The notes under the pieces: generated by a model | Seen by the model: the letters and a program-made list of their open reading frames with translations, nothing else | Database searches by the model: none | What the model was told of the DNA's origin: nothing | Part shown: in pieces, positions 1 through 4,910 of the stretch | Position numbering within the stretch: the first letter of the stretch is position 1 | Layout: each line of letters starts with the position of its first letter | Made by a program: the position numbers and the translations under genes | Assembly (NCBI GenBank): GCA_038065335.1 | Contig: JBBTRD010000025.1 | Coordinates: forward strand, 1-5,015 | Source of the DNA: 2-01-FULL-41-21 sp038065335 | Lineage (GTDB): Bacteria; Patescibacteriota; Minisyncoccia; 2-02-FULL-40-12; GWA2-44-9 | Length of the DNA: 5,015 nucleotides | Direction: 5' to 3'

Positions 1-1
1 G

Positions 2-1069
2 ATGAAGATATGTTATTTCGGAGATTTTAATCCCGATTATTCCAGAAATAGGGTTATAATTCGCGGACTTCGAGAAAATGGGGTAGACGTTCTGTTTTGT
101 CATACATCGTTACGAGGCTGGAGAGGGTTGGCAGACTTGCGGAATAAATATCGCTCTCTAAAGGAACAATTTGATATTGTGATAGTTGGTTATTCGGATT
201 CTAGATTTATGGTTCCTTTTGCTAAGTTAATATCAGGCAAAAAAATAATTTGGGATGCCTTTTATTCTCTTTATGATTCTTGGGTATTTGACCGAAAATT
301 AGTTCCTCAAAAAAGTTTAAAGGCAGGATATTATTGGTTTTTAGATTGGTTTAGCTGTACAATAGCAAATCTAATTTTATTAGATTCGAATGTCCATATC
401 GACTATTTTTCAAAAACATTTATAATTCCGAGATTTAAGTTTTTAAGAGTTTTTATTGGCGCGGATAGTGATTTATTTTTTCCAACGAGTACCCAAAAAG
501 ATATTAATATCTTTCTAGTTCATTTTCATGGCAACTTTGTTCCCCTGCAAGGTATGGAGTATATAATTAAAGCGGCTGGGATTTTAAGGAATAATCATGA
601 TATTAGATTTCAAATTGTGGGAGGGGGCCAAGATTATCAAAAGGTAAAAAAAATTGCTGTTGATTTAGAGTTAAAGAATATTTCGTGGTTAGACAGAATA
701 GATTATGAAAATCTGTCGGGGTTCATTAATAGAGCGGATGTCTGTCTGGGCGGTTTTAGTAATAGCCAAAAGGCAAGAATGGTAAGTATGAATAAGCTTT
801 TTGAATATATGGCTTGTGGCAAAGCAATAATAACTGGCGACTCACCATCCTTGAAAGAGATATTAATCGATGGAGAGAGTGTCATTTTTTCTAAGAGAGA
901 AGACCCAGAAGATATTTCCTTTAACATTTTAAGACTAAAAAAAGACGAGGTTCTAAGAAAAAAGCTGGGAGACAGTGCAAGAGATCTATTTAATAAAAAA
1001 TATACACCCAAAATAATAGCAGAAGAGCTTATTGGCAATATACAAAAAAGTGGAAAGTGGTTTGAGTAG
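2..1069 (+). CDS. GT-B fold glycosyltransferase (family 4 / group 1 type)
   Basis: Likely transfers a sugar from a nucleotide-sugar donor onto a lipid-linked or growing glycan at the cytoplasmic face of the membrane. The 355-residue length is normal for family GT4. The N-terminal acceptor domain opens with a beta strand (MKICYFGDF) and an N-P-D-Y-S-R-N-R stretch at residues 10-17. The C-terminal donor domain starts near residue 170, with HGNF at 176-179 and a glycine-rich IVGGGQ at 205-210. The family signature N-K-L-F-E-Y-M-A-C-G lies at 264-273, with Glu286 downstream. Glu268 matches the second Glu of the family's E-x7-E motif, but the first position is Met260. There is no signal peptide. 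The ATG at base 2 fits the family N-terminus, but the region upstream is outside the window, so the start and ribosome-binding site cannot be checked. Base composition is clearly more AT-rich than the genes from 1215 onward. Donor and acceptor cannot be predicted. Confidence 0.9.
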   Translation: MKICYFGDFNPDYSRNRVIIRGLRENGVDVLFCHTSLRGWRGLADLRNKYRSLKEQFDIVIVGYSDSRFMVPFAKLISGKKIIWDAFYSLYDSWVFDRKLVPQKSLKAGYYWFLDWFSCTIANLILLDSNVHIDYFSKTFIIPRFKFLRVFIGADSDLFFPTSTQKDINIFLVHFHGNFVPLQGMEYIIKAAGILRNNHDIRFQIVGGGQDYQKVKKIAVDLELKNISWLDRIDYENLSGFINRADVCLGGFSNSQKARMVSMNKLFEYMACGKAIITGDSPSLKEILIDGESVIFSKREDPEDISFNILRLKKDEVLRKKLGDSARDLFNKKYTPKIIAEELIGNIQKSGKWFE

Positions 1070-1079
1070 TTTAATAATT

Positions 1080-1101
1080 AATCAACATTGATTTTATCAA
1101 T
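1080..1101. repeat. Two overlapping AT-rich inverted repeats upstream of the SDR gene
   Basis: AATCAA-CA-TTGATT (1080-1093) and ATTGAT-TTT-ATCAAT (1087-1101) share the central TTGAT, so only one hairpin could form at a time. The shared arm is also the proposed -35 hexamer at 1088-1093, so a dimeric regulator could in principle bind here. There is no GC-rich stem and no following T-run, so it does not look like an intrinsic terminator for the upstream glycosyltransferase. Short AT-rich symmetry of this kind can occur by chance. Confidence 0.3.
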
Positions 1102-1116
1102 TCAGTATGCTATAGA
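1088..1116 (+). promoter_or_regulatory. Candidate sigma70-type promoter for the SDR-dehydrase pair
   Basis: TTGATT (1088-1093, 4/6 to the -35 consensus), a 17-bp spacer, then TATAGA (1111-1116, 4/6 to the -10 consensus). A TG dinucleotide at 1108-1109 gives an extended -10 (TGC-TATAGA). Transcription would begin near 1123, leaving a leader of about 90 bases before the ATG at 1215. It lies in the only long plus-strand gap in the window, where a new transcription unit would be expected. This is a pattern match by eye only. Confidence 0.4.
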
Positions 1117-1123
1117 CCCATAG

Positions 1124-1190
1124 ACAAGTTGATCTGAAGTTAGCTTGTGCCTCTGATCAGGGGTATGGACAAGATTGTTGATTGTTTTGT
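1124..1190 (+). other. Potentially structured 5' leader (three consecutive stem-loops)
   Basis: Three inverted repeats follow one another between the proposed transcription start and the SDR gene. Stem 1 pairs 1124-1133 with 1139-1148: ten pairs including three G-U, loop of five. Stem 2 pairs 1150-1154 with 1159-1163 (CCTCT/AGGGG, one G-U, loop GATC); its core CTGATCAG is a perfect DNA palindrome. Stem 3 pairs 1169-1175 with 1184-1190 and is weak, with two G-U pairs. Stems 1 and 3 both open with ACAAG/ACAAGA. I recognise no known riboswitch, attenuator or leader peptide. Role, if any, is unknown. Confidence 0.25.
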
Positions 1191-1214
1191 GTTTATAGGA
1201 TACGCTAATAAACA

Positions 1215-2153
1215 ATGAAGAATGGTAGAAAAATATTAATCTTTGGTGGCGCAGGTTTTATCGGATCGTGGTTGGTGGATACGTTGAAATCAAAGCACAA
1301 GGTTGCTGTTTTTGATATTCAAAAAAAATTCAGTAATTATGACACCGAAAGATCTAAGGCTGTTTTTAGTTTTAGAAATAATCACCTTTTGAAGGGGGCA
1401 AGGATTTACAAGGGAGACGCTAGAAATTTAGAAAAAGTTCGATCTGTCATTGAAAAAGAAAAACCCGATATAATCGTTGGATTGGCTAGTATTCCTATAG
1501 AAAACTATCACGATCCAATACTGCAATTTGAAATAGAAGTTTTGAGTATGCGTAATATTTTAGAAGCTAATAAGGACTTAAAAGCCAAGGTGGTTTTCAT
1601 ATCTTCGCTTTTTGCGGTTGGACCTTTTGATCATGTTTTGACCGAAGAAGCATCTCTAGAACCAATTACAAACTATGGCATCGGCAAAGCTACCGGTGAA
1701 TTGCTGGTGAAAAATTTTGCCGAAAAATATTCAATTGTCAGAACTACCTCTGTTTATGGATTTGGAGATTTGAATTTTAGGGCTCACCAAATAGCCCTAG
1801 AAAGCGCTTTGATCGGAAACAAGTTTTGGATAAACAAAGCCGCGTTACTGGATTTCATCTACGTGGGGGATTTGGTTGAAGGCATAAAAAGGGTTATGTT
1901 TTACGACCATAATGATATTTTTAATATATCAGGCGGGAAAGCCGTAACCTTATTTGAATTTGTGAGAGCCCTTGAGTGCAATCTTAACAAAAAACTTGAT
2001 TACGAGGTCAAATCCTTACAAGACAGGACCAAACGAGGAACCTTAGCCAATGATAAGGCCAGATTTATCCTAGATTGGGAACCTAAATACGATCTTATTG
2101 GTGGAACCAAAGAGATGATTAATCTTTATAAAAAGCATATGCCCAAGATTTGA
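1215..2153 (+). CDS. NAD(P)-dependent nucleotide-sugar epimerase/ketoreductase (extended SDR)
   Basis: Cytoplasmic enzyme that probably epimerises or reduces a (4-keto) nucleotide sugar. At 312 residues it has the usual length of extended SDRs. The Rossmann motif GGAGFIG is at residues 11-17. Asp34 closes the second strand and probably binds the adenosine ribose, suggesting NAD. GDAR at 67-70 is the adenine-contact region. The catalytic set is Ser131 (in F-I-S-S-L-F-A-V-G), Tyr154 and Lys158 (Y-G-I-G-K). FIYVGDL at 214-220 is the usual C-terminal-domain motif. The T-D-E triad typical of 4,6-dehydratases is absent, so a dehydratase is unlikely. The Tyr of the usual S-x-x-V-Y-G is Val135. Directly downstream, after 10 bases, is an RfbH-like dehydrase. 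This makes a terminal 4-ketoreductase or epimerase of a deoxysugar pathway (as with RfbJ/RfbS) a reasonable inference, but GalE-like epimerase activity is equally possible. Start: the only nearby Shine-Dalgarno-like AGGA (1197-1200) is 14 bases upstream, farther than optimal. Confidence 0.88.
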   Translation: MKNGRKILIFGGAGFIGSWLVDTLKSKHKVAVFDIQKKFSNYDTERSKAVFSFRNNHLLKGARIYKGDARNLEKVRSVIEKEKPDIIVGLASIPIENYHDPILQFEIEVLSMRNILEANKDLKAKVVFISSLFAVGPFDHVLTEEASLEPITNYGIGKATGELLVKNFAEKYSIVRTTSVYGFGDLNFRAHQIALESALIGNKFWINKAALLDFIYVGDLVEGIKRVMFYDHNDIFNISGGKAVTLFEFVRALECNLNKKLDYEVKSLQDRTKRGTLANDKARFILDWEPKYDLIGGTKEMINLYKKHMPKI

Positions 2154-2163
2154 TTAAAAATCT

Positions 2164-3549
2164 ATGCAAAAAATAATGAAACACGAAAAAATGGAACAAA
2201 AATATAAAACAAGGCTTACCCCTAATCCTTCCAGAGAAGCTGGTAAAGTTGTAGCTCAACTGGCAAGTGTCCTCACCGACAAAGGATCAGAGCATAGTTT
2301 TTTTGTCAGTGCGGCGTCTTTGGGGCCGACTTTTTTGAATAAAAAATTTAAACCCGGTATCGATAAAATATATTACACAATGGCGGTATATGATGATGAA
2401 GAAAAAAAAGCGGTTGCCAAAACCTTAGATGAAGGTTGGCTCGGATTAGGAAAATATTCCGCCGAGTTTTCCACAAAGGTTGCTAATATCTTTGGCAAGA
2501 AATCTGGCGTATTTGTTAATTCAGGTTCTTCTGGTACCCTTTTGGCTCTGAAAATATTAGATTTGCCACCCGGCTCAGAGGTGATTACCGCTGCTTGTAC
2601 CTTTGCGACCACACTGGCCTCTATCTTGCATAATAATTTGGTGCCGGTTATGGCTGACAGTGAACTAGGCACTTATAATTTGGATTTAAAGAGCTTACCT
2701 AAAATGGTCTCCAAAAAAACCAGGGCTATTATATTGCCGCATACTCTAGGAAGTCTTAATGACATGAAAGCCCTGCGAATTTTTTGCAAGAAGCATAAGT
2801 TATTTTTTATTGAAGACAGTTGTGATACTATCGGCGGTAAGTTTGCAGGCAAGCCAACCGGATCATTTGCCGATATTTCAGTGTGTAGTTTCTACGCTTC
2901 TCACAACATTACTGCCGGCGGCGGTGGCGGTATTCTCTGTATGGATGACGATAGACTAATAGCAAAAGCCTTAGCTTATCGCGACTGGGGGAGATTTGGT
3001 GACGATGACGAAGATATTAATAAGCGATTTAATCTTCACCTTGATGGTATTCCGTATGATCGCAAGTTCCTATATTCTCTGGTTGGGTTTAATTTAAAAC
3101 CAACAGAAATGCAGGCGGCCTTTGGTCTGGTCCAGTTAAAAAAATTAGACGCTTTTAATGTTATCCGCAGAAATAATTTCAATCGTTTGCGTGATAGGTT
3201 AATGAAATATGAGAAATTTTTTATATTACCCCGAGATCTTCCCAACGCTGAAGTCTATTGGTTAGCTTTTCCGGTTACCATTAAAGACGGTGTGCCATTT
3301 GATCGGCTTGAATTACTTCGCCATCTTGAATCCAAAAAAATCCAGACCAGATTATTATTCGCCGGTAACATTTTACGTCAGCCGGCATTCAGAAACATAC
3401 CCCACCGAGTGGTCGGCAAACTGACCAATGCTGATAAAATTATGAAAGATACTTTCGTTGTCGGTGCTCATCACGGGTTGACCAATGAGATGGTCGATTA
3501 TATTTGTGACGTATTTGATGATTTCTTGTCACGATATTGGGATAAATAA
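2164..3549 (+). CDS. rfbH: RfbH/E1-like PLP-dependent nucleotide-sugar 3-dehydrase (DegT/DnrJ family), lacking the Fe-S ligands
   Basis: Fold-type I PLP/PMP enzyme of the DegT/DnrJ/EryC1/StrS family. It resembles CDP-4-keto-6-deoxyglucose 3-dehydrase (E1, RfbH/AscC) along nearly its whole length, which is about 437 residues in E1 as I recall and 461 here. E1-like landmarks are: G-S-S-G-T at 121-125 (phosphate binding); E-D-S-C-D at 217-221, with Asp218 for the pyridine nitrogen; S-F-Y-A-S-H-N-I-T at 242-250; R-D-W-G-R at 273-277; T-R-L-L-F-A-G-N at 395-402; and R-V-V-G-K-L-T-N at 415-422. His247 sits where aminotransferases have the PLP lysine, as in E1 and ColD, so C3 dehydration rather than transamination is expected. 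Unlike E1, three of the four [2Fe-2S] cysteines (E1 C251, C253, C261) have no counterpart; residues 278-286 are F-G-D-D-D-E-D-I-N. Only Cys220 (E1 C193) remains. A conserved Glu after the active-site His is Gly253. Likely co-transcribed with the SDR. The start is uncertain: ATGs at 2164, 2176 and 2191 all lack a good ribosome-binding site. Confidence 0.87.
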   Translation: MQKIMKHEKMEQKYKTRLTPNPSREAGKVVAQLASVLTDKGSEHSFFVSAASLGPTFLNKKFKPGIDKIYYTMAVYDDEEKKAVAKTLDEGWLGLGKYSAEFSTKVANIFGKKSGVFVNSGSSGTLLALKILDLPPGSEVITAACTFATTLASILHNNLVPVMADSELGTYNLDLKSLPKMVSKKTRAIILPHTLGSLNDMKALRIFCKKHKLFFIEDSCDTIGGKFAGKPTGSFADISVCSFYASHNITAGGGGGILCMDDDRLIAKALAYRDWGRFGDDDEDINKRFNLHLDGIPYDRKFLYSLVGFNLKPTEMQAAFGLVQLKKLDAFNVIRRNNFNRLRDRLMKYEKFFILPRDLPNAEVYWLAFPVTIKDGVPFDRLELLRHLESKKIQTRLLFAGNILRQPAFRNIPHRVVGKLTNADKIMKDTFVVGAHHGLTNEMVDYICDVFDDFLSRYWDK

Positions 3550-3553
3550 CCCG

Positions 3554-4165
3554 CTAAGTCTGAGCCGTAGCCCAAGAGTTTAGAAACAATTCAAAATAGC
3601 CAAACTTCATTTTTTTTCTATCAAAACCACCTTGGGACAGGTATTTAGCTAAATCTCCATGATCGTAAGCACCCTTGTGCTCGTTCATGCCCTCTCGGCT
3701 GACAATATTAAAAAAGGCCAAACACCGTAATAATTTATCGGCCCACGGACACGGAGTCGTAAGGATAAATACCCCCCCGGGTTTTAAAACTCTATATATT
3801 TCACGCAAAGCTTGGGGTAGTCGGTGCTGTTCTATGTGTTCAAAAACGGCAAGCATTGTTACGGCATCAAAACTACTATTGTCGAAGGGCAAAGTGGATT
3901 CGTTTTCCACGTCAAATTTTATCAGGGTGAGATTTTGAGTTTGGAATGAGGTATCTACCGATGGATCAATACCAAACTTTTCTTGAAAATGAGTATTCAT
4001 AAGAAATAATGGAGTAATGCCGCAGCCTATATCCAAGATTTTTCCACGATTGGCGGTTGTTTGCCCAATGAGCATATTTGCCGTTGCCATACGTTTTTTT
4101 GAAAGCAATTTTTCCAGCAATCCGTATCCGGGGGTTATATTTTTGAATGATTTAAGATGATTCAT
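3554..4165 (-). CDS. Class I SAM-dependent methyltransferase (Methyltransf_11 type)
   Basis: Small cytoplasmic methyltransferase with a complete Rossmann-like core. Numbering from the ATG at 4165 (203 residues), motif I ILDIGCG is at 43-49 (SAM binding). The acidic end of strand 2 is Gly-Ile-Asp67. The stretch L-P-F-D-N-S-S-F-D-A-V spans 92-102, followed by F-E-H-I-E at 108-112. L-K-P-G-G at 127-131 marks the turn before strand 5. The C-terminus (F-L-N-S-W-A-T-A) resembles the usual last strand, so the gene looks intact. The frame extends four codons upstream to a TTG at 4177. The ATG is preferred because GGG lies 7 bases ahead of it and the TTG has no ribosome-binding site. It is the only minus-strand gene: its stop is 4 bp from the dehydrase stop, and it diverges from the GT2 gene across 40 bp. 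The substrate is unknown; a sugar, polyprenyl-glycan or unrelated small molecule are all possible. Confidence 0.87.
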   Translation of the reverse strand: MNHLKSFKNITPGYGLLEKLLSKKRMATANMLIGQTTANRGKILDIGCGITPLFLMNTHFQEKFGIDPSVDTSFQTQNLTLIKFDVENESTLPFDNSSFDAVTMLAVFEHIEQHRLPQALREIYRVLKPGGVFILTTPCPWADKLLRCLAFFNIVSREGMNEHKGAYDHGDLAKYLSQGGFDRKKMKFGYFELFLNSWATAQT

Positions 4166-4183
4166 TGCGAGACCCAATGGCTT

Positions 4184-4212
4184 ATGGTAGCATCTTTATT
4201 ATATTATGACAA
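4184..4212 (-). promoter_or_regulatory. Candidate sigma70-type promoter for the methyltransferase
   Basis: Read on the minus strand: TTGTCA (4212-4207, 5/6 to the -35 consensus), 17-bp spacer, then TACCAT (4189-4184, 4/6 to the -10 consensus). Transcription would start near 4177, about a dozen bases before the ATG at 4165. A perfect TATAAT also lies on the minus strand at 4203-4198 but has no matching -35. The -35 element overlaps the first codons of the divergent GT2 gene. Called by eye. Confidence 0.35.
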
Positions 4213-4904
4213 AATTTTCGATTATTATTCCTTGTTTCAATGAGAAGAACACCATCGTAGAAATTATTAAGCAGGTCCAAAAAGTATCATTATTGAACAT
4301 TGAGAAAGAGATTATTGTGGTTGATGACGGATCAACAGACGGAACACGCGAACTCGTGGCAAAATTACCGGGGATTAAGTATTTTTTTCACGACAAGAAT
4401 CTAGGGAAAGGTGGCGCTGTGAAAACTGGTTTTCGAGAAGCGACCGGAGAAATTGTTATCATTCAGGATGCGGATCTAGAATATGATCCAAATGAATATA
4501 GCGCCATGATCGCTCCAATCCTTAATGGTGATAGTGAAATCGTATTGGGAGTGAGGATTTTTCCTAATCATGATCTTCGTCGGAGAAAATCAAATTATTG
4601 GCTAGCCTGGTTGGGCAATCACTGTATTACCTGGCTGACTAATATCTTGTATGGCAATTGGGCCGGCGAGTACGAAGGGGGTTATAAAGCATTTACAAAA
4701 AAGCTCATTGATTGCGTGTCCGTTAAAACAAATGATTTTGATTTTGATAATGAATTGATTTGCAAGATTCTAAAATTAGGGCATAAAACGGCGGACGTCC
4801 CGATTCATTATCATCCTCGTGGATATTTGGAGGGCAAAAAGATAAATTATAAACACGGCGTCAAAATACTATGGACAATTCTGAAATATCGTTTTATTGA
4901 TTAA
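4206..4904 (+). CDS. GT2 glycosyltransferase, dolichyl/polyprenyl-phosphate sugar synthase-like (DPM1-like)
   Basis: Probably transfers a hexose from a nucleotide sugar to polyprenyl phosphate on the cytoplasmic face of the membrane, giving a lipid-linked donor. The 232 residues form a single GT-A domain without the C-terminal membrane segments of larger relatives. Visible motifs are IIPCFNE at 7-13 and V-V-D-D-G-S-T-D-G-T at 38-47. Next comes K-N-L-G-K-G-G at 64-70 and the metal-binding D-A-D at 88-90, followed by L-E-Y-D-P. G-G-Y-K-A-F is at 158-163, and the characteristic C-terminal V-P-I-H-Y-H-P-R-G-Y-L-E-G-K-K-I is at 198-213, followed by W-T-I-L-K-Y-R. In many DPM1-like proteins the segment before Y-K-x-F reads T-D-x-E; here it is G-E-Y-E (154-157). 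There is no Shine-Dalgarno motif before the ATG: the preceding bases are an AT run (TTATATT). Tandem stops TAA-TAG end the gene. The sugar specificity is not predictable. Confidence 0.9.
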   Translation: MTKFSIIIPCFNEKNTIVEIIKQVQKVSLLNIEKEIIVVDDGSTDGTRELVAKLPGIKYFFHDKNLGKGGAVKTGFREATGEIVIIQDADLEYDPNEYSAMIAPILNGDSEIVLGVRIFPNHDLRRRKSNYWLAWLGNHCITWLTNILYGNWAGEYEGGYKAFTKKLIDCVSVKTNDFDFDNELICKILKLGHKTADVPIHYHPRGYLEGKKINYKHGVKILWTILKYRFID

Positions 4905-4910
4905 TAGTAT

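Noticed and set aside
703..1038. Open frame of 111 codons on the minus strand
   Set aside because: It lies antisense to the C-terminal half of the first glycosyltransferase, whose conserved motifs occupy this stretch, and its translation shows no recognisable domain.
1080..1101. Intrinsic terminator after the first glycosyltransferase
   Set aside because: The hairpins are short and entirely AT-rich and are not followed by a T-run.
2373..2672. Open frame of 99 codons on the minus strand
   Set aside because: Antisense to the cofactor-binding part of the dehydrase. It shows no family motifs and no ribosome-binding site that I can see.
3036..3245. Open frame of 69 codons on the minus strand
   Set aside because: Antisense to a well-conserved part of the dehydrase; best explained as a shadow of that gene.
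2164..3549. Annotation as a sugar aminotransferase
   Set aside because: The PLP lysine position is His247 and overall similarity is to E1-type dehydrases, so transamination is not expected.
3771..3790. Run of seven C followed by CCGGG-like and GTTTTAAAAC palindromes
   Set aside because: They fall in the codons of the conserved L-K-P-G-G motif of the methyltransferase, which explains the run. The frame is intact on both sides, so there is no sign of phase-variable slippage.
3675..3938. Open frame of 87 codons on the plus strand
   Set aside because: Antisense to the methyltransferase core (motifs FEHIE and LKPGG lie here on the other strand), with no recognisable product.
4200..4205. TATATT as a -10 box for the GT2 gene
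   Set aside because: It abuts the ATG at 4206, so transcription would start inside the coding region. It more probably reflects the AT-rich divergent promoter region.
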